Of a stretch of DNA of 64,000 nucleotides, positions 27,592-35,534 are shown piece after piece. The DNA comes from Rhizobium sp. GN54 (GTDB taxonomy: Bacteria; Pseudomonadota; Alphaproteobacteria; Rhizobiales; Rhizobiaceae), in NCBI RefSeq assembly GCF_021026345.1, contig NZ_JAJNCZ010000003.1:62001-126000 (forward strand), read 5' to 3'. A program made the position numbers and the translations under genes. Below the pieces are notes generated by a model. It was not told where the DNA came from and searched no databases. It saw only the letters and a program-made list of their open reading frames with translations. The stretch's first letter is position 1. Each line of letters starts with the position of its first letter.

Positions 27592-28176
27592 TCATATCTT
27601 GTTGCCGGCGGTCGCGGCGATGGCGGCGAGCACTTCGTCGGCCACGAGTTCCTTGCGCACGTCGCGGGACTGGACGGTCAGGTCCGCCTCCGCATAGATC
27701 GGATAGCGGGCGTTCATCAGGTTTTCCAGCGTCTGCCTGGGGTTTTCGGTCTTCAAGAGCGGACGCGTATCGCGCTTGTTCACCCGCTCCCACAGGACGT
27801 CGAGATCCGCCTTCAGCCAGATCGTCAGGCCGCCGCGTTTGATGTGCCGGCGGGTGCGCTCGTTGATGAAGGCGCCGCCGCCGGTCGAGACGACGCGCGG
27901 GCCGCTCTTGAGAAGCCGCTTCATCACCCGGCTCTCCAGCGCCCGGAACTCCTCCTCGCCATAGGCCGCGAAGAGATCGGAGATCGACATGCGCGACACC
28001 CGCTCGATCTCGTGGTCGGAATCGATGAACGGCACCGACAGTTGCTGCGCCACCAGCCGGCCGATGGCCGATTTCCCCGCGCCCATCAGCCCGACCAGCA
28101 CGAGATTGCGATTGCCGAGCGCCGCACGCGCTTTCTGCACAAGCTCCGCAGGGGCGGTTTCCACAAGGCCGATCAT
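27592..28176 (-). CDS. aroK: Shikimate kinase
   Basis: Phosphorylates shikimate at the 3-position. The 194-residue P-loop kinase has Walker A (GLMGAGKSAIG, about 30), the DSDHEIE shikimate-binding Asp, the GGGAFI loop with the substrate Arg before it, and the LID-region Arg in RDTRPLLK. It is the first gene of the aroK-aroB operon, and a promoter fitting the rhizobial consensus lies just upstream. Confidence 0.95.
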   Translation of the reverse strand: MIGLVETAPAELVQKARAALGNRNLVLVGLMGAGKSAIGRLVAQQLSVPFIDSDHEIERVSRMSISDLFAAYGEEEFRALESRVMKRLLKSGPRVVSTGGGAFINERTRRHIKRGGLTIWLKADLDVLWERVNKRDTRPLLKTENPRQTLENLMNARYPIYAEADLTVQSRDVRKELVADEVLAAIAATAGNKI

Positions 28177-28204
28177 CAGGCAATTCCGGTTGCTGCTTCT
28201 TTCC

Positions 28205-28233
28205 GTATCTGCAAAAGCGCCGGAAGCGTCAAG
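28205..28233 (-). promoter_or_regulatory. Promoter of aroK-aroB operon
   Basis: On the minus strand CTTGAC (28233-28228), 17 bases, AGATAC (28210-28205). The -35 is perfect, the -10 weak. The start of transcription would fall near 28198, about 20 bases before the aroK ATG. Confidence 0.55.
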
Positions 28234-28244
28234 TGCTTGCGCGC

Positions 28245-28273
28245 CTTGCGCTCGCTCTTCCGCAGGGCGATAT
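28245..28273 (+). promoter_or_regulatory. Promoter of the small-ORF/xerD operon
   Basis: CTTGCG (28245-28250), 17 bases, CGATAT (28268-28273): four of six and five of six matches to CTTGAC-N17-CTATAT. It is divergent from the aroK promoter and 26 bases before the small ORF start. Confidence 0.5.
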
Positions 28274-28299
28274 AGGAAGTCGGTTCCACGGAGCGCGCA

Positions 28300-28449
28300 A
28301 TGCCTAGTCTTTTCCGTTTCCTGTTCTTCTGCGCGGTCGTCGCCGGCATCGTCTACGGGATCATGATCGCCCTGGTTACCTTCGTCGAGCCGCGTCCGCG
28401 GGACGTGACCATCCGCATTCCCTCCGAACGGGTGAACACCCAGCCATGA
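28300..28449 (+). CDS. 49-residue single-pass membrane protein upstream of xerD
   Basis: The reading frame encodes [16 protein letters not shown] then a further hydrophobic stretch, giving one membrane helix at about residues 5-29, followed by the polar tail [18 protein letters not shown]. The stop overlaps the xerD start by 4 bases (ATGA), which couples the two. Small proteins of this shape occur upstream of xerD in rhizobia as far as I recall. I know no function. The promoter-like sequence upstream and the coupling make it a credible gene despite its size. Confidence 0.7.
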   Translation: MPSLFRFLFFCAVVAGIVYGIMIALVTFVEPRPRDVTIRIPSERVNTQP

Positions 28450-29399
28450 TGGACGGTACGGCGATCCGGATCGAAGCCTTTCTGGAGATGATGAGCGCCG
28501 AGCGCGGGGCTGCGGCCAACACGCTCGCCTCCTATGAGCGCGATCTCGAGGATGCGCGGTCCTTCCTGCTGCAGCGGCAGGTGCGCATGGTCGAGGCCGA
28601 GCCCGACGATCTGCGCGCCTATCTCGGCCATCTCGCCCGCCAGGGCTTCAAGCCGTCGTCTCAGTCCCGCAAACTCTCCGCGCTCAGGCAGTTCTACAAG
28701 TTCCTCTATGCCGAGGGCGTGCGCGACACCGATCCGACCGGCATCCTCGACGCACCGCGCAAGGAGCGGTCGCTGCCGAAGACGCTCTCGACCGACGACG
28801 TCACGCGCCTGGTCGAGCTGGCCGCGCAAGAGGCGGCGGCGGCCGGTGGCGATCTCCTCCAGCGGCTTCGCATGCATGCGCTCGTCGAACTCCTCTATGC
28901 GACCGGCATGCGCGTCAGCGAACTGGTATCGCTGCCCGCCACGGTCCTGGCACAGGACGGGCGCTTCCTCGTCGTGAAGGGCAAGGGCAACAAGGAGCGG
29001 CTGGTGCCTCTCTCCCGCTCCGCGATCACAGCCTTGCAGGCTTACGGGGCGAGGCTCGCCGAGGAACGCGAACGGCAGGAAGACGCAAAAGAGAGCCCGT
29101 TCCTGTTTCCGTCTGCTGGCAAGGGGGGGCACCTGCCGCGGCAGGTCTTCGCCCGCGACCTCAAGGCGCTGGCCTCGCGGGCGGGCATCCGCGCCTCGAC
29201 GCTCTCGCCGCACGTCATCCGCCATGCCTTCGCCAGCCACCTCCTGCAGAACGGGGCGGACCTGCGCGCGGTGCAGGAACTGCTCGGCCACTCGGACATT
29301 TCGACCACGCAGATCTATACCCATGTGCTGGAAGAACGCCTTCATCGCCTGGTGCAGGATCATCACCCCCTTGCCAAACAGGCAAAAAAACCGGATTAG
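28446..29399 (+). CDS. xerD: Site-specific tyrosine recombinase XerD
   Basis: Chromosome dimer resolution at dif, with XerC. The 317-residue protein has the SAM-like N-terminal DNA-binding domain ([16 protein letters not shown]) and the catalytic domain with Arg in [13 protein letters not shown], Lys in [14 protein letters not shown], His-x-x-Arg in [18 protein letters not shown], His in [15 protein letters not shown] and the nucleophilic Tyr there (catalytic residues within these stretches). No mobile-element genes adjoin, so this is the housekeeping recombinase. Translation is coupled to the 49-residue protein. Confidence 0.93.
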   Translation: MMDGTAIRIEAFLEMMSAERGAAANTLASYERDLEDARSFLLQRQVRMVEAEPDDLRAYLGHLARQGFKPSSQSRKLSALRQFYKFLYAEGVRDTDPTGILDAPRKERSLPKTLSTDDVTRLVELAAQEAAAAGGDLLQRLRMHALVELLYATGMRVSELVSLPATVLAQDGRFLVVKGKGNKERLVPLSRSAITALQAYGARLAEERERQEDAKESPFLFPSAGKGGHLPRQVFARDLKALASRAGIRASTLSPHVIRHAFASHLLQNGADLRAVQELLGHSDISTTQIYTHVLEERLHRLVQDHHPLAKQAKKPD

Positions 29400-29474
29400 A
29401 GCCGCCATTCCGCCGCCGTCGCTCTCTAGCTTGCGCGACGGAACAGTTGGAGCAAACGATCGGAAACGCATCTC

Positions 29475-30428
29475 ATGCACAATTACCTCGACTTCGAAAA
29501 GCCTATCTCGGACCTCGAAGGCAAGATCCACGAACTGCGAAAACTCGCCGAAGAGGACGAGAGCATCGATACGTCGGACGAGGTTGGGCGGCTTGAGGCG
29601 CGCTCGCGCGAGGCGATGGTCGATATCTACTCCAAGTTGACCCCCTGGCAGAAGACGCAGGTCGCGCGCCATCCGCAGCGACCCCACTTCGTCGACTACG
29701 CGGCCAAGCTGTTCGAGGAATTCACCCCTCTGTCCGGCGACCGGAAGTTTGCCGAGGACGAGGCGATCCAGGCTGGCCTCGGCCGCTTTCGCGGCCAGTC
29801 CGTCGCGATCATCGGCCAGGAAAAGGGCAACGACACGAAATCGCGCCTGAAGCACAACTTCGGCAGCGCCCGTCCGGAAGGCTACCGCAAGGCGATCCGG
29901 GTGATGGAACTGGCCGACCGCTTCGGCCTGCCGATCATCACCCTCGTGGACACCGCCGGCGCCTATCCCGGCATCGGCGCCGAGGAGCGCGGCCAGGCGG
30001 AAGCGATCGCCCGCTCCACGGAAATGTGTCTGAACGTGCGCGTCCCGATCGTCTCGGTCATCCTCGGTGAAGGCGGCTCCGGCGGCGCGATCGCCATTGC
30101 GACCGGCGACCGCGTCTACATGCTGCAGCATGCGATCTACAGCGTGATCTCGCCGGAAGGGGCGGCCTCCATCCTGTGGCGCGATTCGACCCGCGCCAAG
30201 GAAGCCGCCAGCAACATGAAGATCACCGCCGACGACCTGAAGGCGCTCGGTGTGATCGACGGTATCATCCCCGAGCCGCTCGGCGGTGCTCACCGCGATC
30301 CGGATGCCGTGATCGCAGCCGCCGGCAACGTGGTGGCGGACGCGCTGCGCGATCTTTCCGCAAAGCCGGGCGAGCAGTTGCGCCGCGACCGCCGCCAGCG
30401 CTACCTCGACATCGGCCGGCAGCTCTGA
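29475..30428 (+). CDS. accA: Acetyl-CoA carboxylase carboxyltransferase subunit alpha
   Basis: With AccD transfers carboxyl from biotin-BCCP to acetyl-CoA, first committed step of fatty acid synthesis. The 317-residue protein shows the helical N-terminus (FEKPISDLEGKIHEL), LARHPQRPHFVDY-like segment, VDTAGAYPGIGAEERGQAEAI and ILGEGGSGGAIAIATGDRVYML oxyanion regions (cited by key Gly residues), and SPEGAASILWRD. It lies 75 bases after xerD and is followed by a GC hairpin. Confidence 0.96.
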   Translation: MHNYLDFEKPISDLEGKIHELRKLAEEDESIDTSDEVGRLEARSREAMVDIYSKLTPWQKTQVARHPQRPHFVDYAAKLFEEFTPLSGDRKFAEDEAIQAGLGRFRGQSVAIIGQEKGNDTKSRLKHNFGSARPEGYRKAIRVMELADRFGLPIITLVDTAGAYPGIGAEERGQAEAIARSTEMCLNVRVPIVSVILGEGGSGGAIAIATGDRVYMLQHAIYSVISPEGAASILWRDSTRAKEAASNMKITADDLKALGVIDGIIPEPLGGAHRDPDAVIAAAGNVVADALRDLSAKPGEQLRRDRRQRYLDIGRQL

Positions 30429-30446
30429 TCGCAGACGCCAAAATCC

Positions 30447-30470
30447 GCCGACCTGCTGAAGGCGGTCGGC
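30447..30470 (+). terminator. Hairpin after accA
   Basis: GCCGACC (30447-30453) and GGTCGGC (30464-30470) form a perfect 7-base stem with a 10-base loop, 19 bases after the accA stop. No T run follows, so it may be a weak or factor-dependent terminator or only a stabilising 3' hairpin. Confidence 0.35.
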
Positions 30471-30547
30471 GAATGCGGCCAAACCTTGGACATATTCTGA
30501 TGGTTTGGAGCGTATCCACAGATCGAATGTTGCACGACGATTTTCCG

Positions 30548-30562
30548 TTTACGGATGGTTAA
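30548..30562. promoter_or_regulatory. CtrA-like box upstream of the L,D-transpeptidase gene
   Basis: TTTA, 7 bases, TTAA: seven of eight matches to the alphaproteobacterial CtrA consensus TTAA-N7-TTAA, 76 bases before the ATG. A CGTTTA/TAAACG inverted repeat (30546-30571) overlaps it. Such near-matches are expected a few times by chance in 64 kb. Confidence 0.3.
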
Positions 30563-30637
30563 GTATAAACGAGCATGATTTCGCGTCCGCCCTGTCGACG
30601 TGGACGGACTGCCCAACAGTTATATTGGACCTGTCGC

Positions 30638-32191
30638 ATGCGCCTTAAGGTACTCGCCGCTGTTTCATTGCTCGCCGTGGCCGTCGCCGGCTGCACGAAC
30701 GAGACGCTCGACAATGTCGGCGTCGACGTGAGGAAGGTTTCCAACAAGACGCAGTACCAGCTTTCCGGCCAGGTCGTCTCCAAGATGGCCTCGCTGAACA
30801 TCGACCGCCATTCGCCGGTCACCCTGCGCATCTTCAAGGAAGAAGGCATCCTGGAAATCTGGAAGGCCGACCGGTCGAACCGTTTCCAGATGATGAAGAG
30901 CTACCAGATCTGCGCGTGGTCGGGAAAACTCGGACCGAAGGTGAAGGAAGGCGACCGGCAGGCGCCGGAAGGCTTCTACCCGCTCGGCCCCCAGCATATG
31001 AACCCGAATTCCCAGTATTACCTGGCGATCAATACCGGCTTTCCCAACAATTATGATCGGGCCAACGCCCGCTCCGGCAGCAACCTGATGATCCACGGCG
31101 CCTGCTCGTCGTCGGGCTGCTACTCGATGACCGACGAGCAGATGGTCGAGATCTTCGCCTTTGCCCGCGACGCCTTCAAGGGCGGCCAGAAGACGATCCA
31201 GCTTCAGGCCTATCCCTTCCGCATGACCGCGGAAAACATGGCGCGCCATCGCGACAACCCGAACATCGAGTTCTGGAAGATGCTGAAGGTCGGCTACGAT
31301 CACTTCCAGGTCACCAAGCGCCCGCCGGAAGTGGGCGTCTGCGCGCAGAAATACGTCTTCAACCAGCAGGCGCCGGACGGAAAGGCATTCTCGGGCGCCG
31401 CTGCCCAGTGCCCGGCGATCTCGACGCCGTCGCAGTTGCAGGTGGCGATGAACGGCTACGAGAAGACCTATGCCGCAGCCTATGCCAAGGCGATGAAGAA
31501 GTACGAGGGCACCGTCTGGCTGGAGCCGTCCGAAGCCCAGCGCAAGGCGATCGTCGCCGACAAGCGCAAGGGTCGCGAACTCGCCTACGCCCCGACCGGC
31601 AACTCCATCGACGCCGGCAAGCTGATGTCGCTGCGCGAGATCGAGGCGGAGAAGAAGCGGGCGGAAGAGGCCGCACAGCGCAAGATCGAGATGGCCGAAA
31701 AGGCCAGGCAGGAAGAAGAAGCCCGCAAGACCGCGGAATTGCAGAAGCTCGCGGACGACGTCGCCGCACAGAAGACCGCACAACAGCAGGCCGCCGAAGG
31801 TGGCGTCGCCGTGCCTTCTGCCAATCCGGGCGTCGCTTCCGTGCAGGCGGAGCAGCAAGCCGATAGAAAGCCCTTCTGGAAGCTCTGGTCCAGCAGGGGC
31901 AACGCGGCCGCGGAAACGCCCGCTCCTGCCGCTTCGACGACGGCCGCCGCTGCGCCGGCCCAACCTGCGCCCGCCGGTGCGGCCGGGACCGGCACCGACG
32001 AAGGCAGCACCGCCTCCATCGGCACGCAGCGGGAGCAGAGGCAAGCCGCTCCGGCGCAGGCGGACGCCAATGCCGCCGCCGAACCCGGCGCCAACGAGCA
32101 GGCGACCCAGGCCGAACCGGCCCCGGCGGCGACCGCCGATGCGAGCGCCGGGCAGAAGCAGCCCTTCTGGAAATTCTGGAAGAAGCAATGA
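30638..32191 (+). CDS. L,D-transpeptidase (YkuD-domain) lipoprotein
   Basis: A 517-residue lipoprotein that probably cross-links peptidoglycan or attaches proteins to it. The signal peptide ends in a lipobox (LLAVAVAGC; Cys near residue 19). The YkuD catalytic motif lies in HGACSSSGCYSMT, His153 and Cys161. From about residue 330 a charged helix (KKRAEEAAQRKIEMAEKARQ, cited by position) is followed by an Ala/Pro/Thr-rich linker. The motif P-F-W-K-[LF]-W occurs twice, near residue 411 and at the very C-terminus. ATG 30638 is chosen because it opens the signal peptide; the longer frame to 30575 does not. It overlaps the TusA gene by 4 bases. Confidence 0.88.
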   Translation: MRLKVLAAVSLLAVAVAGCTNETLDNVGVDVRKVSNKTQYQLSGQVVSKMASLNIDRHSPVTLRIFKEEGILEIWKADRSNRFQMMKSYQICAWSGKLGPKVKEGDRQAPEGFYPLGPQHMNPNSQYYLAINTGFPNNYDRANARSGSNLMIHGACSSSGCYSMTDEQMVEIFAFARDAFKGGQKTIQLQAYPFRMTAENMARHRDNPNIEFWKMLKVGYDHFQVTKRPPEVGVCAQKYVFNQQAPDGKAFSGAAAQCPAISTPSQLQVAMNGYEKTYAAAYAKAMKKYEGTVWLEPSEAQRKAIVADKRKGRELAYAPTGNSIDAGKLMSLREIEAEKKRAEEAAQRKIEMAEKARQEEEARKTAELQKLADDVAAQKTAQQQAAEGGVAVPSANPGVASVQAEQQADRKPFWKLWSSRGNAAAETPAPAASTTAAAAPAQPAPAGAAGTGTDEGSTASIGTQREQRQAAPAQADANAAAEPGANEQATQAEPAPAATADASAGQKQPFWKFWKKQ

Positions 32192-32424
32192 CCACCGTCG
32201 AACCGGGCGAGGTCTACGACCTGCGCGGGCTTAAATGTCCGTTGCCGGTGCTGAAGACGCGCAAGCGACTGGAACAGTTGCCTTCGGGCGCCACGCTCTG
32301 GATCGAGACGACCGATCCCCTCGCGGTCATCGACATTCCGCATTTCTGCAGCGAGAAGGGCCACGTGCTCGTATCCAGCGAGCGCACCGGCGACGGCCAT
32401 CGTTTCCTGATCCGCAAGGGCTGA
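32188..32424 (+). CDS. TusA/SirA-family sulfur carrier protein
   Basis: A 78-residue sulfurtransferase-like protein with the family motif YDLRGLKCPLPVLKTRKRL: the Cys in CPLP carries persulfide in TusA. Members pass sulfur to tRNA thiolation or molybdenum-cofactor enzymes. It is coupled to the L,D-transpeptidase gene by an ATGA overlap although no functional link is obvious. Confidence 0.88.
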   Translation: MTTVEPGEVYDLRGLKCPLPVLKTRKRLEQLPSGATLWIETTDPLAVIDIPHFCSEKGHVLVSSERTGDGHRFLIRKG

Positions 32425-32515
32425 CCGCACCGATTGTCGGTTCTCGATTCTGCCCCTTTCGGAACCGGCCACGGGTGTGTACTAATCGGGACGAAGGAAA
32501 CACCTCGGAAAGAGC

Positions 32516-34012
32516 ATGACTTCAACTGCCGCCTTCCTGCGTTCGAGCCTGCTTATGCTTGGACTGGGCATCCTGCTGCTTGTCGGGATCGTCGGTTATT
32601 CGCTATGGCTCGTGCAGGCCAATCGTGAGTATTCGGACGAGACGGCATCGCTCCGGCTTGTCAGAGCGTCCATCGTCGGCATACTGACAACAGTCCAGGA
32701 TGCGGAAACCGGCGAGCGCGGCTATCTGCTTTCCAGGGACGCCTCCTACCTCGAGCCGTATAGCGAAGCCATCGACGAACTGCCGGCCCGCTGGAAGGCG
32801 CTTCAGGACAATCTCGGCTCTCGCCCGGACTACGCCATCACGCTCGATGAGCTCAAGCCTGCCATCGACGGCAAGATGGCGGAATTGTCCAAAAGCATCG
32901 AACTCACCCGACAGGGCAAGTACGACGAGGCCCTGGCCCTGCTCTCCACCGATGCCGGCCTCCGGCTCATGGACCGCATCCGGGAGATCCTCAACGCAAG
33001 CCTCGAGCGCACCGACAATCAGCTTCTCGGCCTCGTCAGCAAGCAACTGTCGGCCGCCGACAGCCTGCAATGGGTCACGATCGGCGGCGCCATCGCGATC
33101 CTCCTCGTCGTCGGCGGCGCTATCCTGGTGATATTCCAGCATGTCCGCGATCTCTCCCGGGCCCGCGAGGAGGTCATGGCGCTCAATATCGGCCTGGAGG
33201 AGCGCGTCAACGAGCGGACCGAGGACCTGATCCGCGCCAACCAGGAGATCCAGCGTTTCGCCTACATCGTCACCCACGACCTGCGGGCGCCGCTGGTCAA
33301 CATCATGGGCTTTCTCAGCGAGCTGGACACGTCCATCAAGGCGGTATCGGCCTATGTGATGGCGGACGAGCGCACGCCGGGCGAGGATGAGATCCGCGAG
33401 GCGCGCCTTGCCGTCTCCGAAGACCTTCCCGAAGCCATGGGCTTCATCCGCTCCTCGACGAAGAAGATGGATGCGCTGATCAACGCGATCCTGAAGATCT
33501 CCCGCGACGGCCGGCGCAAGCTGCAGCCGGAGCGGATCGACCTGAAGGCCCTGATCGAGGCGAATACCAGCACGGTGCGTCACCAGTTGGCCGAGACGGG
33601 CGGCGAGGCGAACATCACGGCCGGCTACATCACCAGCATCATCTCCGACCGCTTCTCGCTGGAGCAGATCTTCGGCAACCTCTTCGACAATGCGGTAAAG
33701 TACAAGATGCCGGGACGACCGCTGAAGCTGGACATCGACATCCGTCCCGACGGCCCGCGCCGGATCAGGATCGACGTCAGGGACAACGGCCGCGGTATCG
33801 GCCAGCAGGATGTCGAGCGGGTATTCGAGCTGTTTCGCCGCGCCGGCGAACAGGACCAGCAGGGCGAAGGCATAGGCCTCGCCCATGTGCGCTCGTTAAT
33901 AAGGAATTTGGGGGGCGATGTTACCGTCGAATCCGATCTCGGCAAGGGCAGCACCTTCATCCTGTCGCTGCCGACGGATCTCACCAAGGTTTTCAGGAGT
34001 ATGGATCAATGA
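32516..34012 (+). CDS. CHASE3-domain sensor histidine kinase
   Basis: A 498-residue membrane kinase. Two helices (about 12-33 and 184-205) enclose a CHASE3 sensor region with the usual VQDAETGERGYLLS motif; a short coiled region leads to the phospho-acceptor His254 in FAYIVTHDLRAPLVNIMGFL. The second helix of the dimerisation domain (FIRSSTKKMDALINAIL) comes only after an insertion of about 40 residues rich in Glu and Ala. The ATPase has N-box FDNAVKYKMP, G1 DVRDNGRGIG, and G2 GEGIGLAHVRSL. The stop overlaps the next gene by 4 bases. The ligand is unknown. Confidence 0.9.
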   Translation: MTSTAAFLRSSLLMLGLGILLLVGIVGYSLWLVQANREYSDETASLRLVRASIVGILTTVQDAETGERGYLLSRDASYLEPYSEAIDELPARWKALQDNLGSRPDYAITLDELKPAIDGKMAELSKSIELTRQGKYDEALALLSTDAGLRLMDRIREILNASLERTDNQLLGLVSKQLSAADSLQWVTIGGAIAILLVVGGAILVIFQHVRDLSRAREEVMALNIGLEERVNERTEDLIRANQEIQRFAYIVTHDLRAPLVNIMGFLSELDTSIKAVSAYVMADERTPGEDEIREARLAVSEDLPEAMGFIRSSTKKMDALINAILKISRDGRRKLQPERIDLKALIEANTSTVRHQLAETGGEANITAGYITSIISDRFSLEQIFGNLFDNAVKYKMPGRPLKLDIDIRPDGPRRIRIDVRDNGRGIGQQDVERVFELFRRAGEQDQQGEGIGLAHVRSLIRNLGGDVTVESDLGKGSTFILSLPTDLTKVFRSMDQ

Positions 34013-34446
34013 AGGCGAGCGGACAGGAAGTCATCATCGTCATGATCGAGGACGACGAGGGGCATGCGCGCCTCATCGAGAAGAACATCCGACGAGCCGG
34101 CGTCCACAATGAGATCGTCCCCTTCACCCTCGGCGGCAAGGCGCTGGACTATGTCCTCGGCGAGAACCGCGACGGACTGGTCAACCGCGACCGCTACCTG
34201 CTGGTGCTGCTCGACCTGAACCTGCCGGACATGTCGGGCATCGACATTCTCCAGCAGATCAAGGGCAACGAGCACTCGCACGCCATCCCGGTCGTGGTGC
34301 TGACCACCACCGACGACGAGCGCGAGATCCAGAAGTGCTACGATCTCGGCGCCAATGTCTATATCACCAAGCCCGTGGACTATGAGGGCTTCGCCACCGC
34401 AATCCGCAACCTCGGCCTCTTCTTCTCGGTGATACAGGTGCCATGA
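34009..34446 (+). CDS. Stand-alone receiver protein (Rcp1-type)
   Basis: A 145-residue single receiver domain: acidic pair in MIEDDEGHARL, phospho-acceptor Asp69 in LVLLDLNLPDMSG, Thr in VVLTTTDDEREI and Lys in VYITKPVDY. The long loop between strands 2 and 3 (LGGKALDYVLGENRDGLVNRDRY region) is like Rcp1, the partner of phytochrome-type kinases. No output domain, so it acts by protein contact or in a phosphorelay. It overlaps both neighbours by 4 bases (ATGA), which indicates coupled translation of all three. Confidence 0.9.
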   Translation: MKASGQEVIIVMIEDDEGHARLIEKNIRRAGVHNEIVPFTLGGKALDYVLGENRDGLVNRDRYLLVLLDLNLPDMSGIDILQQIKGNEHSHAIPVVVLTTTDDEREIQKCYDLGANVYITKPVDYEGFATAIRNLGLFFSVIQVP

Positions 34447-35495
34447 CGGCTTCGATGACGACCAGCCCGAAGGCCCGCGTCCTGTATGTCGATGACGATC
34501 CCGTCCTCGCCAGGCTCGCGAGCAAGGTTCTGGCGCGCAGCGCCTTCGAGGTCGTCCATGCGCCATCCATCCCCGCAGGGCTCGCCCTGTTCGGCAACGA
34601 GGAATTCGCCGCCGTCGTCCTCGACCATCATTTCGAGAACCAGACCGGACTGGCCTTCCTGGAAGCGGTGGCGGAGCGAACGACGAAGACCCCGATCCTC
34701 TACGTGACCGGTTCCAACGACGCAGAAGTCGCGATCAGCGCCCTGAAGGGCGGTGCCGCCGACTATGTGATGAAGTCGGCCACCGACGACTTCTTTCCCC
34801 TTCTCGTCAGCGCCCTCGAACAGGCGCTCGAAAATGCCCGCCTGCGCCAGCAGAAGGAAGAGGCCGACCGGCAGCTCGTCATCGCCAAGGAGCGGGCCGA
34901 AATGCTGTTGTCGGAGATGAACCACCGCATCGCCAACAGCCTCTCGCTCGTATCCGCCATGATCCGCATGCAGATACAGATTTCGATGAGCGAGGAGACA
35001 AAAACGGCGCTGGCGGAGACCCAGAACCGTATCTCGGCAATCGCGGGCGTCCACCGCAGCCTCTATACCTCCAGCAATGTCGGCGCGATCGCCCTCAACG
35101 AGTATCTGAGCGCCATCATCGCCGAGTTCCAGAGCTCCGGCGGCTTCTCCTCCGGCGTGATCATCCGCTCCGAGCTTGCCAGCGTACCGACCTCCCCCGA
35201 CAAGGCGGTGTCGCTGGGCGTCATCCTGATCGAGCTCCTGACCAATGCCGCGAAATATGCCTATCCCGACGGGCACGGCGAGGTTCGTATCCGGCTGGAA
35301 CGAGACGGCAAGGGCGAGCTGATGCTCTCAGTCGAGGACGACGGCATCGGCCATGACCGCGCGCAGGGACCGAGGGGCACCGGCCTCGGCACACGGCTGA
35401 TCAACGCCATGGCGCTGAACCTCGGCGCCACCGTCGTCAACGATCGCGACGGCAAGACCGGCGGCACCTACGTCGCGGTCGCCTGGAAGGCGTAG
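34443..35495 (+). CDS. Receiver-HisKA_2 histidine kinase
   Basis: A 350-residue cytoplasmic protein with the order receiver (1-125; acceptor Asp61 in VVLDHHFENQTG, Lys in DYVMKSATDDF), short coiled coil (about 130-152), HisKA_2 dimerisation domain with His161 in LLSEMNHRIANSLSLV, and a HATPase (N-box ILIELLTNAAKYAYP, G1 VEDDGIGHD, G2 GTGLGTRLI). HisKA_2/HWE kinases in alphaproteobacteria often feed the general stress response or light signalling. An N-terminal receiver lets it be controlled by the upstream kinase. The next gene is convergent with a 39-base gap. Confidence 0.9.
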   Translation: MTASMTTSPKARVLYVDDDPVLARLASKVLARSAFEVVHAPSIPAGLALFGNEEFAAVVLDHHFENQTGLAFLEAVAERTTKTPILYVTGSNDAEVAISALKGGAADYVMKSATDDFFPLLVSALEQALENARLRQQKEEADRQLVIAKERAEMLLSEMNHRIANSLSLVSAMIRMQIQISMSEETKTALAETQNRISAIAGVHRSLYTSSNVGAIALNEYLSAIIAEFQSSGGFSSGVIIRSELASVPTSPDKAVSLGVILIELLTNAAKYAYPDGHGEVRIRLERDGKGELMLSVEDDGIGHDRAQGPRGTGLGTRLINAMALNLGATVVNDRDGKTGGTYVAVAWKA

Positions 35496-35534
35496 CCCGT
35501 CCCGATCCATCGCGGCCGGCGCCGACCTTCCCGG

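Noticed and set aside
28446-29399. Tyrosine recombinase as a sign of a mobile element
   Set aside because: It is XerD in its usual place before accA, with no att repeats, transposase or foreign composition nearby.
28353-30482. 709-codon minus-strand frame over xerD and accA
   Set aside because: Antisense shadow of two well-conserved genes; no motif or ribosome site.
32450-32500. GGAAC upstream of the CHASE3 kinase as an EcfG promoter
   Set aside because: No TT at the required spacing.
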